From Variovorax boronicumulans (GTDB lineage: Bacteria > Pseudomonadota > Gammaproteobacteria > Burkholderiales > Burkholderiaceae_C), in NCBI RefSeq assembly GCF_007677875.1, contig NZ_VEDO01000020.1, positions 1 through 64,000 of the forward strand: a stretch of DNA of 64,000 nt, in the 5' to 3' direction. The translations under genes were made by a program, and so were the position numbers. A model generated the notes under the pieces. That model was not told the DNA's origin. It did no database searches and saw only the letters and a list, made by a program, of their open reading frames with translations. Numbering within the stretch: the first letter of the stretch is position 1; every line of letters starts with the position of its first letter. Below are positions 34,696-44,165 of the stretch, piece after piece.

Positions 34696-36111
34696 ATGAC
34701 CCCCGTGCACGCGGCCCCTGCCCGGCCCGCTGCGCCGCATGCCGAGCTGCACCGGCGGCTGCACGCCATCGTGGGCGACGCCGGGCTGGTGCACGACGCC
34801 CATGCCCAGGCGCCCTACCTGCGCGACTGGCAGGGCCGCCGGCACGGCCGGGCCGCGCTCGTCGTGCGGCCGGCCGACACCGCACAGACCTCCGCCGTCA
34901 TGCGGGTGTGCCACGAGACGCACACGCCGGTGGTGACCCAGGGCGGCAACACCGGCCTGCGCGGCGGCGCGACGCCCGATGCCAGCGGTGCGCAGATCGT
35001 CCTGCACACCGGGCGCTTGGACCGCATCCGGTGCGTCGACCCGGTGAACATGACCCTGGTGGCAGAAGCCGGCGTGGCGCTGGCGCGCGTGCAACAGGCC
35101 GCGCAGGATGCCGGGCGCGCGTTTGCGCTGCGCCTGGGTTCCGAAGCCCACTGCACCATCGGCGGCAATCTGGCCACCAATGCCGGCGGCGCCACCGGCA
35201 TGCGCGCGCTCACGCTCGGCCTGGAGGTGGTGCTGCCCGACGGGCAGGTGTGGAACGGTCTGCAACGGCGGCACCAGGACCACGGCGGGATCGACCTGCG
35301 GCAACTGCTGATCGGCTCCGAAGGCGCGCTGGGCGTCATCACCGCGGCCATGCTGCGGCTGCAGCCCCGGCCCGCCGCCGTCGCCACGGCCTGGGTGGGC
35401 GCCGCGCAGCTGGATGCCCTCGTCGCGCTGCAGGACGCGCTGCGCACGCGCTGCGGCGAAGGTCCTGCGGCGTTCGAGCTGATGTCCGGAGAGGCCGTAG
35501 CCCTGGTGCTGACGCAGGTCCCCGGCACGCGCGCTCCACTGGCGGGGCGGCATGCCTTCCAGGCGCTGATCGCGTGCAGCGGCACCTGCGCCGGCCCGCT
35601 GGCCGGGCCCCTGCAGTCCGTGCTGGCCGAGGCGTCGGCCGCGGGTGCGCTCGGCGAGGTCGCGTTCGGGTCGACGCCGGTCCTGGTGCAGGACTTCTGG
35701 CGGCTGCGGCAGGGCATCGCCGAGGCCCAGCTGCGGGCCGGCCGCACGCACAAGCACGACGTTTGGCTGCCGCTTTCCAGGCTGTCCGCGTTCGTCGCGC
35801 AAGCCGGCGCGGCGCTGCGGCGCCAGGCGCCGGACGTGCGGCTGCTCTGCTTCGGGCATCTGGGCGACGGCAGCCTGACCTGCGGGCTGCTGGTGCGCGA
35901 AGCCGCCAGCGCCGCCGTGGACGACGCGGCGCTGCAGGCGCTGGGCGAGACGCTGCACGCGCTGGCCGCCGAACACGGCGGCAGCGCTGTGGCTGCGCAG
36001 GGCGCGGACGCGCCGCGGCGCCACGCGCACGCGATCGAGGCCGACCTGCTGATGCGGATCAAGCAGGCGCTCGACCCGAACCACTTGATGAACCCGGGCA
36101 AGGTGTTCTGA
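34696..36111 (+). CDS. FAD-linked oxidase, D-2-hydroxyacid dehydrogenase type
   Basis: 471 residues, vanillyl-alcohol-oxidase/PCMH fold. FAD-binding region TQGGNTGLRGGATPD (about residues 80-94) and SEAHCTIGGNLATNAGG, then LLIGSEGALGVIT; C-terminal FGHLGDGSLT metal/active-site block and the ending HLMNPGKVF. This is the GlcD/D-lactate/D-2-hydroxyglutarate dehydrogenase family, which oxidises a D-2-hydroxyacid to the keto acid. The second residue of the usual HxxGDGNxH motif is altered to a threonine-ending form (SLT), so substrate may differ. Follows the racemase gene by 34 bases. Confidence 0.85.
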   Translation: MTPVHAAPARPAAPHAELHRRLHAIVGDAGLVHDAHAQAPYLRDWQGRRHGRAALVVRPADTAQTSAVMRVCHETHTPVVTQGGNTGLRGGATPDASGAQIVLHTGRLDRIRCVDPVNMTLVAEAGVALARVQQAAQDAGRAFALRLGSEAHCTIGGNLATNAGGATGMRALTLGLEVVLPDGQVWNGLQRRHQDHGGIDLRQLLIGSEGALGVITAAMLRLQPRPAAVATAWVGAAQLDALVALQDALRTRCGEGPAAFELMSGEAVALVLTQVPGTRAPLAGRHAFQALIACSGTCAGPLAGPLQSVLAEASAAGALGEVAFGSTPVLVQDFWRLRQGIAEAQLRAGRTHKHDVWLPLSRLSAFVAQAGAALRRQAPDVRLLCFGHLGDGSLTCGLLVREAASAAVDDAALQALGETLHALAAEHGGSAVAAQGADAPRRHAHAIEADLLMRIKQALDPNHLMNPGKVF

Positions 36112-36185
36112 GCCATGCCGGCCCGCCACCGCTTCCCCCACCTCCCCGTACCGCCAGGCCCCCGGGCCTGGCCGCCGACATCGCC

Positions 36186-37118
36186 ATGAAGATCCTGTTC
36201 TGCAGCACCCACCCCCTCCACACGGCGGACTATGTGGCCGAGTTCCAGGCCGCCCTGCCCCACGCCGAGCTCGTGCCATGGCACGCGGGCCTGCCGCCGC
36301 AGGGCGCCGAGCTCGCCATCGTCTTCCAGCCGCCGGACGCGCTGTACGCGCGCGAGCCGCAACTGCGCGCGCTGTTCAACCTGGGCGCGGGCGTGGACGC
36401 GCTGCTGCGCAACCCGGCCTTGCCGCCGTCGCTGGCGCTCTACCGCATCGAGGACGCCGGCATGTCGGCGCAGATCGCCGAGTACGTGGTGCACGCGGTG
36501 GCGGGCATCGTGCGGCAGTTCGGGCGCTATGCCAGGCAACAGACGCAGGAACGCTGGCAACAACTGCCCGCGCGCGACCGACGCGCGTTTCCGGTCGGCG
36601 TGCTGGGCCTGGGTGCCATCGGCCGGCGGATCGCGGCCGTGCTGGCCCAGCTCGATTACGACGTGGCGGGCTGGTCGCGCAGCGGCCAGCCGGTGGACGG
36701 GGTGCAGGTCTTCGCCGCCGCGGACGGCTTGCCAGCCTTCCTCGCGCGCAGCCGCATCCTGGTCAACATCCTGCCGCTCACCGAGGAGACCTCGGGCATC
36801 CTCTGCGCGCAGACGATGGGCCAGCTGCTGGCGCCGGCGCACGTGGTCAACGTCGGGCGCGGCGAACATCTGGTGGAAGAAGACCTGCTGGCCCTGCTGG
36901 GCGCGGGCCATGTGGAGAGCGCGGTGCTGGACGTGTTCCGCACCGAGCCGCTGCCCCCGGACCATCCCTTCTGGCGCCATCCGCGCGTCACCGTGACGCC
37001 GCACGTGGCGGCGCAGACCGGCCGGCGCGAGACCGTGGCGCAGATCGCCCGCAAGATCGAGGACTGGCTGGCCGGCCGCCCCGTGTCGGGACAGGTGTCG
37101 CGCGAGCGGGGCTACTGA
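36186..37118 (+). CDS. ghrA: Glyoxylate/hydroxypyruvate reductase A-like dehydrogenase
   Basis: 310 residues, NAD(P)H-dependent D-2-hydroxyacid dehydrogenase. Rossmann motif GVLGLGAIGRRIA (about residues 138-150), catalytic arginine and aspartate/glutamate in VNVGRGEHLVEEDL and DVFRTEPLP, catalytic histidine in TPHVAAQTG. The N-terminal FCSTHPLHTADYVAEFQ opening fits GhrA rather than GhrB. Third gene of the racemase operon. Together with the FAD oxidase it could balance a hydroxyacid and its keto acid made from the deaminated amino acid. Confidence 0.88.
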   Translation: MKILFCSTHPLHTADYVAEFQAALPHAELVPWHAGLPPQGAELAIVFQPPDALYAREPQLRALFNLGAGVDALLRNPALPPSLALYRIEDAGMSAQIAEYVVHAVAGIVRQFGRYARQQTQERWQQLPARDRRAFPVGVLGLGAIGRRIAAVLAQLDYDVAGWSRSGQPVDGVQVFAAADGLPAFLARSRILVNILPLTEETSGILCAQTMGQLLAPAHVVNVGRGEHLVEEDLLALLGAGHVESAVLDVFRTEPLPPDHPFWRHPRVTVTPHVAAQTGRRETVAQIARKIEDWLAGRPVSGQVSRERGY

Positions 37119-37547
37119 GGCGACGCAAGCACAACAGCACCCGTTGCGGACCGTCGTCTCCACGCAGCCGAATCCGTGGAGTCGCCACGCTTCTTTCGCC
37201 TGACCGTGCTGGCCCGCGCAGGCATTGCGTGCGAGGCAGGCCGCATCGATCCGCCCTTGCCATCGGCAGCTTGTATCGATGCCCTCGTATCATTCTTGGC
37301 CGTCAATCCAGAGACCGCCCTTGCCGAGCCTCCACACCCGTTATCAGACCCAGTATTTCGCCTGGCTCCGGTCCAGGCGGATGGTGGGCGACTCGCCAGT
37401 CCTTCTGGTCACCACGCTGTTCGACGCCGCGCGTGAGGAAGTCGATGCCGCATGCAGCTTGCTAGTGTGCTGCGGCGCCTGGCGTGGCGCCACGGTCGCC
37501 CAGACGACCGAGCGGGTGCATCATGACCTCTTCGGTGAGGGCAGGGC
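37119..37547. other. 429-base region without an intact gene; possible helicase remnant
   Basis: Base composition is more mixed than the flanks and no start has a ribosome-binding site leading into a convincing gene. In one plus-strand frame from about 37318 the translation contains RYQTQYFAWLRSRRMVGDS and then TLFDAAREEVDAACSLL. This loosely resembles the N-terminus of SNF2-type helicases found in bacterial defence loci (R-Y-x-x-x-Y-F-A/W, then V-D-A-A-L). It is followed at once by the broken YhcG gene. I treat it as probable debris. Confidence 0.4.
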
Positions 37548-38743
37548 GTGACCCTCAAGCCGCCTCCCAAAGCCTTGCTGGCGCGCATCCGGCAGATCTG
37601 GGACTCAGCCCGCACACAGGCCGCACGCTCGGTCAACACGGCCCATGTGTGTGCCAATTGGCTGATCGGCCAGCAGATCGTGGAGGCCGAGCAAGGCGGT
37701 GCGCGGCGTGCGGAGTATGGCCAGGCGCTGCTGGCCTCGCTGTCGGAGCGGCTGTCGCAGGACTATGGCGAGGGCTTTTCGGTCTCGGCGCTCAAGTACA
37801 TGCGCCTGTTCTACCTGGGGTATCCGGAGCTGCTGACCATCGTCACGCACTACGTGACACATCGGGCGCGGCAGGGGCAATCGGTCACGCAGTGCGTGAC
37901 CTATCTTCCGAAGGGGAGGCATGGCGCCCCGGTGCGCTGCACCCCGGCCTGTCGTGGACGCACTACCGTGCCCTGCTGAAGGTGCAGCGGCGTGAGGCGC
38001 GCGACTTCTACGAGGTGGAGGCCAGCCGCAGCGCCTGGTCGGCCCGCCAGCTGGAGCGGCAGATCAACAGCCTGTTGTTCGAGCGCCTGGCCAAGAGCCG
38101 CGACAAGCAGGGCGTGCTCGACCTGGCGCGTGAAGGCCAGACGTTGGCACGGCCGCCGGACGTGATCAAGGACCCGTATGTGCTGGAGTTCCTGGAGCTG
38201 CCGGCGTCGCACCGGCTGGTGGAGTCGCGCATCGAAGTGGCCCTGATCAACCAGCTGCAGGCCTTTCTGCTGGAGCTGGGCAGCGGCTTCGCCTTTGTCG
38301 GCCGGCAGCACCGGCTGACGCTGGAGGGCGACCACTTCTACCCCGATCTGGTCTTCTACCACGTCAAGCTCAAGTGTTATGTGGTGATCGATCTCAAGGT
38401 GGGCAAGCTGAGCCACGGCGATCTGGGCCAGATGCTGCTGTACGTCAACTACTACGACCGCGAAGTGGTAACCGCCGGCGACAACCCGACCATCGGTCTG
38501 GTGTTGTGCAGCGAGAAGAACGATGCGGTGGTGCGCTACGTGCTGGCCGACAAGCACGCGCAGATCTTTGCCAGCCGCTACCAGCTCGCGTTGCCCAGCG
38601 AGGATGTGCTGCGCGCGGAGATCCAGCGCGAGCTGGAGTTGCTCACGCCCAGTGCGCCGCCCGTGAAGCGCCCATCGCGCAAGCGCGTGCCTGCCGACCC
38701 TCAGACGGCCCGCCCCGCCAAGTCCAAAGGCAAGACCGCATAA
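37548..38743 (+). pseudogene. yhcG: YhcG/DUF1016 family PDDEXK nuclease, broken by a frameshift
   Basis: N-terminal part (37548 to about 37910, frame 3) has the DUF1016 N-domain: ARIRQIWDSARTQAARSVN, then GQQIVEAEQGG and LSQDYGEGFSVSALKYMRLF. The C-terminal part continues in frame 2 from about 37911 with LSWTHYRALLKV, then the nuclease core FVGRQHRLTLEGDHFYPDLV, FYHVKLKCYVVIDLKVG and TIGLVLCSEKND. One missing base in the GGGG run at about 37911-37914 would join GEAWRPGALHPGLSW to the N-part in frame. The usual gene encodes one protein of about 350-390 residues. Either a true pseudogene, a sequencing error or, less likely, programmed slippage. Confidence 0.8.
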
Positions 38744-38844
38744 GCCAACGAGACGTCAATGCCCTGGGGCATGCGCGCAACAGGCCGAATCCCTGCCCCA
38801 ATGCGGCGCCCGCAGGCGTCGCCAACGAATGGGCAAGAAGAGGC

Positions 38845-41040
38845 TCAGCCCGCCTTGACCTTCAGCCGCCAGGCATGCAACAGCGGCTCGGTGTAGCCGC
38901 TCGGCTGCTCCTTGCCCTTGAACACCAGGTCCAGCGCGGCCTGGAACGCGGCGCCCTGCGGGTTGGCCACCAGGCTCTTGTACAGCGGGTCACCGGCGTT
39001 CTGCTGGTCGACCACGGCGGCCATGCGCGTGAAGGTCTCGCGCACCTGGGCTTCGGTCACCACGCCGTGCTGCAGCCAGTTGGCCATGTGCTGGCTGCTG
39101 ATGCGCAGCGTGGCGCGGTCTTCCATGAGGCCCACGTTGTGGATGTCGGGCACCTTGGAGCAGCCCACGCCCTGGTCCACCCAGCGCACCACGTAGCCCA
39201 GGATGCCCTGGGCGTTGTTGTCGAGTTCCTGCTGCTTGTCCGCATCCGACCAGTTGGTGTCGGTGGCCACGGGCACGGTCAGGAGGCCATTCAGGATGGC
39301 GTCGCGCTCGGCCGCCACGTCCGTCTTCTCGAGCTCCTTCTGCACATCGGCCACGCTGACCTGGTGGTAGTGCAGCGCGTGCAGCGTCGCGGCCGTGGGG
39401 CTGGGCACCCAGGCGGTGTTGGCACCGGCCTTGGGGTGGCCGATCTTCTGCACCAGCATGTCGGCCATGAGGTCGGGCATGGCCCACATGCCCTTGCCGA
39501 TCTGGGCCTTGCCGCGCAAGCCGGCGGCCAGGCCCACCAGCACGTTGTTCTTCTCATACGACGTGATCCAGGGCGTGGTCTTCATCGCGCCCTTGCGCAG
39601 CATGGGGCCGGCGTACATGGCCGTGTGCATCTCGTCGCCCGTGCGGTCCAGGAAGCCGGTGTTGATGAAGGCCACGCGGCTGGCGGCCGCGGCGATACAG
39701 GCCGCCAGGTTCACGCTGGTGCGGCGCTCCTCGTCCATGATGCCCAGCTTGACGGTGCTGTCCGCGAGGCCCAGCAGCTGCTCGACACGGGAGAACAGCT
39801 CGCTCGCGAACGCCACTTCGGCCGGGCCGTGCATCTTGGGCTTGACGATGTAGACCGAGCCCGTGCGCGAGTTGCGCACGGTCTGGCCGGCGCGCGGCTT
39901 CAGGTCGTGCAGCGCGATGGTGGTGGTGACGACCGCGTCCAGGATGCCTTCCGGGATCTCCTTGGTGGAGCCGTCGGCCGCCGTGTAGAGCACGGCCGGG
40001 TTGGTCATCAGGTGGCCGACGTTGCGCACGAACATCAGCGAGCGGCCGTGCAGCGTGACGGGTTGGCCGTTCGCGCCCGTGTACTGGCGGTCCGGATTCA
40101 GGCCGCGCGTGAAGGTCTTGCCGCCCTTGGCGACTTCCTCGGTCAGCGTGCCCTGCAGGATCCCGAGCCAGTTGCCGTAGGCCACGACCTTGTCGTCGGC
40201 ATCGACCACGGCGACCGAGTCTTCCAGGTCCAGGATGGTGGACAGCGCGGCTTCCAGCACCACGTCGCTGACACCGGCCGCATCGGATTGGCCGATCGCC
40301 GTGCTGCGGTCGATGCGGATGTCGATGTGGATGCCGTGGTGCTTGAGCAGCACCGACGAAGGCGCGCCGGCATCCCCCTGGAAGCCGATGAACTGTGCAG
40401 CGTCCTTCAGGCCGGTCGTGCCGGCACCAGTCTGCACCACGAGCTTGCCGCCTTCGACGCGGTAGCCCGTCGCGTCCTTGTGGGAACCACTGGCCAGCGG
40501 CGCGGCGTCGTCGAGGAATTGGCGCGCAAACGCGATGACCTTGGCGCCGCGCAGGGGGTTGTAGCCGCCGGCCTTCTCCGCGCCGTCGTCCTCGGAAATC
40601 GCATCGGTGCCGTACAGCGCGTCGTACAGCGAGCCCCAGCGCGCGTTGGCCGCGTTCAGCGCATAGCGCGCGTTCAGGATGGGCACGACGAGCTGCGGGC
40701 CGGCCTGGGTGGCCAGTTCGGCGTCGACGTTGGCCGTGGTGGCTTGCACCCTGGCGGGCACGGGCACCAGGTAGCCGATCTTCTCCAGGAAGGCGCGGTA
40801 GGCCGGCATGTCGGCGATCGGGCCGGGGTGGGCCTTGTGCCATGCGTCGAGTTCGGCCTGCAGGCGGTCGCGCTCGGCCAGCAGCGCGATGTTCTTGGGC
40901 GCCAGGTCGCCGACGATGGCGTCGAAACCCTTCCAGAACGCGGCCGCGTCGATGCCGGTGCCGGGCAGCACCTTGTCTTCGATGAAACGGGCCAGGTTGG
41001 TCGCGACCTGGAGGCGGTGGTAGGTGGTGCGTGCGGTCAT
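38845..41040 (-). CDS. glcB: Malate synthase G
   Basis: 731 residues, the full length of the single-chain G isoform (E. coli 723). Condenses glyoxylate with acetyl-CoA to malate. Recognisable blocks are [28 protein letters not shown] with the magnesium-binding acidic residues, [42 protein letters not shown] and [11 protein letters not shown] near the C-terminal catalytic aspartate region. Stands alone on the minus strand, divergent from a serine hydrolase gene over a 213-base gap. Its proximity to the mct-meh pair is notable because both deal with glyoxylate. Confidence 0.95.
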   Translation of the reverse strand: MTARTTYHRLQVATNLARFIEDKVLPGTGIDAAAFWKGFDAIVGDLAPKNIALLAERDRLQAELDAWHKAHPGPIADMPAYRAFLEKIGYLVPVPARVQATTANVDAELATQAGPQLVVPILNARYALNAANARWGSLYDALYGTDAISEDDGAEKAGGYNPLRGAKVIAFARQFLDDAAPLASGSHKDATGYRVEGGKLVVQTGAGTTGLKDAAQFIGFQGDAGAPSSVLLKHHGIHIDIRIDRSTAIGQSDAAGVSDVVLEAALSTILDLEDSVAVVDADDKVVAYGNWLGILQGTLTEEVAKGGKTFTRGLNPDRQYTGANGQPVTLHGRSLMFVRNVGHLMTNPAVLYTAADGSTKEIPEGILDAVVTTTIALHDLKPRAGQTVRNSRTGSVYIVKPKMHGPAEVAFASELFSRVEQLLGLADSTVKLGIMDEERRTSVNLAACIAAAASRVAFINTGFLDRTGDEMHTAMYAGPMLRKGAMKTTPWITSYEKNNVLVGLAAGLRGKAQIGKGMWAMPDLMADMLVQKIGHPKAGANTAWVPSPTAATLHALHYHQVSVADVQKELEKTDVAAERDAILNGLLTVPVATDTNWSDADKQQELDNNAQGILGYVVRWVDQGVGCSKVPDIHNVGLMEDRATLRISSQHMANWLQHGVVTEAQVRETFTRMAAVVDQQNAGDPLYKSLVANPQGAAFQAALDLVFKGKEQPSGYTEPLLHAWRLKVKAG

Positions 41041-41253
41041 GGCGGGCCTTTCGGAGTCCGGATCGTCGGGGGAATGCTGGAATCGGGCCGCAGACTGCGG
41101 CGTGCCATGACTTTAGAGGACACTGGCCCTTCGATTGCGCACCCCAGCAGCGGGTCATCTGTGACCAAAATGATGGTAATCACGGAACTTCCAGACCCAA
41201 AGCCACCCCACCACAGCGCAATACCCCTGCATTGCCACCCCAAGGAACCTGCC

Positions 41254-42411
41254 ATGGCTCTTCTGAATGCATCCGCCTTGACCCGCATGAACCAGGTGCT
41301 CCAGCAGCACGTCGATGCCGGCCTGCTGCCCGGCGCCGTGGTGCTGGTGGGCCAGGGCGGCGAGGTCGCCCACCAGGCCGCGCTGGGGCGGCTGGACCCT
41401 GCAGGCCAGCGGGCCATGCCGGCCGATGCGATCTTCCGCATCTACTCGATGACCAAGCCCATCGTGTCACTGGCGGCGCTGATGATGGCCGAGCAGGGCC
41501 GGCTGTCGCTGACCGACCCGATCACGCGCTGGCTGCCCCAGTTCGCCGAGACGCCCGTGGCCGTGGAACGCGACGGCGCCCTGGTGCTGGAGCGCGCGCT
41601 GCGCCCGCCCACGGTGCACGACCTGCTGCGCCACACGGCCGGCTTCACCTACGAATTCCTGGGCAACAGCGCGGTGCAGCGCCAGTACCAGGCCGCCGGC
41701 CTGGCCGATACCGGCCGGACCAATGCCAGCTTCTGTGACGTGCTGGCGCGCCTGCCCTACAGCGCCCAGCCCGGCAGCTGCTGGCAGTACAGCCGCGCGA
41801 CCGACGTGCTGGGCGCGCTGCTGGAGGCCGTGTCCGGCGAGCCACTGGGCGCGCTGCTGCAACGACTGATCCTGGGCCCCCTGGGCATGGTGGACACGGG
41901 CTTCAGCGTGCCGCCCCCGCAGCAGCACCGCATCGCCGAGCCCTTCGCCCTGTGCCCGGAGACCGGCCAGAGCGTGGTGATGCTGGATGCGCGGCGCGCG
42001 CCGGCCTTCGAATCGGGCGGCGGCGGCCTCGTGTCCACTGCGGCCGACTACCTGCGCTTCGTGCAGCTGCTGCGCAACCAGGGCCGCGTGGTGGGCGCAG
42101 GGAGCCAGCGCCTGGTCTCGCGCAAGACGATCGAGTGGATGGTGGCCGACCACCTGGGCAGCATTCCCGTGGCCGGCGAACTGCTCGCACCGGGCCATGG
42201 CTTCGGCCTGGGCGTGGCCGTGCGGACGGCGCCCGGCCTGGTGGCCCAGCCCGGCTCGCCGGGCATGTACTTCTGGAGCGGCATCGGCGGCACCTTCTTC
42301 TTCGTCGACCCGGCCGAGGACGTGTTCGCGGTGCTGCTGGCGCAGACGCCGAACCAGCGCATCTTCTTTCGCAACCTGTTCCGGCACCTGGTCTACGCGG
42401 CCATCGAATGA
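41254..42411 (+). CDS. Serine hydrolase of the class C beta-lactamase / esterase family
   Basis: 385 residues. Active-site serine S65 and K68 in YSMTKP and Y179 in QYSRATD (the YxN-like motif with S in the middle and R at the end), then ESGGGGLVSTAADYLRF and a late HGFGLGVAV block. No signal peptide at the start chosen, which has an AAGGAA ribosome-binding site. The family includes EstB-type esterases, D-aminopeptidases and penicillin-binding-like proteins; true beta-lactamase activity is unlikely without export. Confidence 0.85.
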   Translation: MALLNASALTRMNQVLQQHVDAGLLPGAVVLVGQGGEVAHQAALGRLDPAGQRAMPADAIFRIYSMTKPIVSLAALMMAEQGRLSLTDPITRWLPQFAETPVAVERDGALVLERALRPPTVHDLLRHTAGFTYEFLGNSAVQRQYQAAGLADTGRTNASFCDVLARLPYSAQPGSCWQYSRATDVLGALLEAVSGEPLGALLQRLILGPLGMVDTGFSVPPPQQHRIAEPFALCPETGQSVVMLDARRAPAFESGGGGLVSTAADYLRFVQLLRNQGRVVGAGSQRLVSRKTIEWMVADHLGSIPVAGELLAPGHGFGLGVAVRTAPGLVAQPGSPGMYFWSGIGGTFFFVDPAEDVFAVLLAQTPNQRIFFRNLFRHLVYAAIE

Positions 42412-42422
42412 AAGGATCTGCC

Positions 42423-42953
42423 ATGACCGCCATGCCGTCGCGCTGGGCACTGCTGATTGCCACCGCCCTGCTCGTGGCCTGCGCCGCACCGCGCCCCACG
42501 GGCGCGCCGCCAGGTGCCGTCAGCGTGAGCTGGAGCGACCCGGCCCGCTTCAGCGAGGCGCGCGAGAACCGCCGCGAAACACCGGCCGCGCGCGAAGCCT
42601 GGCTCAGCGCGCTGGCCCGCCATCTGGCTGAGAAGGCGGCGGCCGTGCTGCCCATGGACGAGAAACTCGAAGTACGCATCACCGACGTGCAGCGTGCCGG
42701 CGGCTTCGAGCCCTGGCGCGGTCCGCAGGCCGGTGAGGTGCGCATCGTGCGCGACATCTACCCGCCGCGCATCACTTTGGAGTTCAAGCAGCTGGCGGCC
42801 GACGGCCGCGTCGTGAAGCAAGGCCGGCGCGACCTGCGCGACGCGGGCTTCCTGATGCGCCCCGCGCTCTACCCCAGCGACCCGCTGGGGCACGAGAAGG
42901 TGCTGCTGGACGACTGGGTGCGCCGGGAATTCAGCCGTTCGGCCCCGCAATGA
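42423..42953 (+). CDS. DUF3016 family lipoprotein
   Basis: 176 residues with a lipoprotein signal: basic start, ALLIATALLVAC lipobox (cysteine near residue 20), then a short linker. The mature part has VSVSWSDPARFSEARENR and the DIYPPRITLEFKQLAADGRV block typical of DUF3016. Function unknown; the family is widespread in beta- and gammaproteobacteria. It follows the serine hydrolase gene by 11 bases, and its 3' end overlaps the convergent CoA-transferase gene by 23 bases. Confidence 0.8.
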   Translation: MTAMPSRWALLIATALLVACAAPRPTGAPPGAVSVSWSDPARFSEARENRRETPAAREAWLSALARHLAEKAAAVLPMDEKLEVRITDVQRAGGFEPWRGPQAGEVRIVRDIYPPRITLEFKQLAADGRVVKQGRRDLRDAGFLMRPALYPSDPLGHEKVLLDDWVRREFSRSAPQ

Positions 42954-44163
42954 CGGCTGCGTCGTGCAGCCGGCCGATGGCGCCTGAATCGAGGCCCAGC
43001 ACCTCGGCCAGTACGGCGTCCGTGTCGCTGCCGATGGTGGGTGCAGGCCGCGTGGGCGCGCGGTCCATGGCCGGTGCGCGCACGGCGCTGCCTGCCACCA
43101 GATGCTCGCCCATGCCAGGCGTGGCGCTGCGCTCGAACACGGGGTTCGCGGTGCTTACGCGCGGGTCGCTGGCCAGCAGTTCGCCCACGGTCTTGTAGCG
43201 GCCCCAGCAGACCTTGTTGGCCTGGAGCGCGCGTTCGACCTCGGCCGTGCCGCGCGCGGCGAACCAGGGCTCCACCAGTTCGGCGATCGCCTCGCGGCCT
43301 TCGTAGCGCTGGGCCTCGTCGTCGAAGTCCAGGCCCAGGCGCTGCTGCGTGGCCGCCACGGCCTCGCCGATGCCGCAGGCCTTGACGAGCGACCGCCATT
43401 GGCTGGCTGAGATCGCCGCGACCATGATGCGTTCGCCGTCCGCCGTCGCGAAGTCGCGGCCGAAGGCGCCGTAGATGTGGTTGCCGATGGAGGGGCGTTC
43501 CTGCTGCAGCAGCTCGGCCTCGGCCAGCACGCCCAGGTTGGACAAGGTGGCGAAAGCCACGTCCGACAGCGCGATCTTGAGTTCCGCGCCCACGCCCTCG
43601 CGTTGGCGCCGGTTCACGGCGGCCACGATGGCGAACGCGGCCTGGTAGGCGCAGGCGACGTCCCAGGCCGGCATCACGTGGTTGACGGGCCGCTCGCGCG
43701 AGCCGCCGCCCGTGGCGTAGGGATAGCCCGTGGCGCAGTTGACCGTGTAGTCCACCGCCGTGCTGCCGTCGGCATTGCCCTGGATGGTGCAGCTGATCAT
43801 GTCGGCACGGCGCTGGGCGAGCACCTCGTGCGCAAGCCACGGCGTGCCGATGTTGGTCAGCAGCACGCCCGCGTCGGCGCCAGGCGCCGTGGCCAGCGCC
43901 TGCACGAGTTCGCGGCCTTCGGGCTTGCGGATGTCGATGGCGACCGAGCGCTTGCCCTTGTTGAGCCCGGCCCAGTAGATGCTGCGGCCGCGGCCCTCGG
44001 GGTGCGGCATGCGCGGCAGCCGCGCGTAGTCGATGCCGCCGCCGGGAATGTCCACGCGGATCACGTCGGCACCGAACTGCGCGAGCGTGAGACCGGCCAG
44101 CGGCGCGGCGATGAAGGCCGAACTCTCGACCACGCGCAGGCGGTTCAAAAAGGGGTAGGTCAT
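42931..44163 (-). CDS. mct: Probable 2-methylfumaryl-CoA (mesaconyl-CoA) isomerase, CaiB/BaiF family
   Basis: 410 residues, family III CoA-transferase fold. Reads closely to Mct of the 3-hydroxypropionate bi-cycle, which moves CoA between the C1 and C4 carboxylates of mesaconate: VVESSAFIAAPLAGLTLAQ, GADVIRVDIPGGGIDYARLP, SIYWAGLNKGKRSVAID, VDYTVNCATGYPYATG, PVNHVMPAWD and IGNHIYGAFGRDFAT. The catalytic aspartate of the family corresponds to one in the VNHVMPAWD or nearby segment. It is directly downstream (2 bases) of a mesaconyl-CoA hydratase-like gene, the same pairing as in Chloroflexus and in some betaproteobacteria such as Accumulibacter. Confidence 0.8.
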   Translation of the reverse strand: MTYPFLNRLRVVESSAFIAAPLAGLTLAQFGADVIRVDIPGGGIDYARLPRMPHPEGRGRSIYWAGLNKGKRSVAIDIRKPEGRELVQALATAPGADAGVLLTNIGTPWLAHEVLAQRRADMISCTIQGNADGSTAVDYTVNCATGYPYATGGGSRERPVNHVMPAWDVACAYQAAFAIVAAVNRRQREGVGAELKIALSDVAFATLSNLGVLAEAELLQQERPSIGNHIYGAFGRDFATADGERIMVAAISASQWRSLVKACGIGEAVAATQQRLGLDFDDEAQRYEGREAIAELVEPWFAARGTAEVERALQANKVCWGRYKTVGELLASDPRVSTANPVFERSATPGMGEHLVAGSAVRAPAMDRAPTRPAPTIGSDTDAVLAEVLGLDSGAIGRLHDAAVIAGPNG

Positions 44164-44165
44164 GC

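Noticed and set aside
41153-41182. Short inverted repeats GGTCA-N4-TGACC and TGAT-N4-ATCA between glcB and the serine hydrolase gene
   Set aside because: Short arms in a 213-base gap; possible operator sites but not convincing enough to annotate.
38374-41253. A long open frame ahead of the serine hydrolase gene on the plus strand
   Set aside because: It is the antisense of malate synthase G continued in frame; the family start and ribosome-binding site are at 41254.
42931-44163. Formyl-CoA or carnitine CoA-transferase as the identity of the CaiB-like protein
   Set aside because: The YWAGLNKGKRS, PVNHVMPAWD and GAFGRDFAT blocks and the adjacent hydratase fit the mesaconyl-CoA isomerase better, although a general CoA-transferase remains possible.
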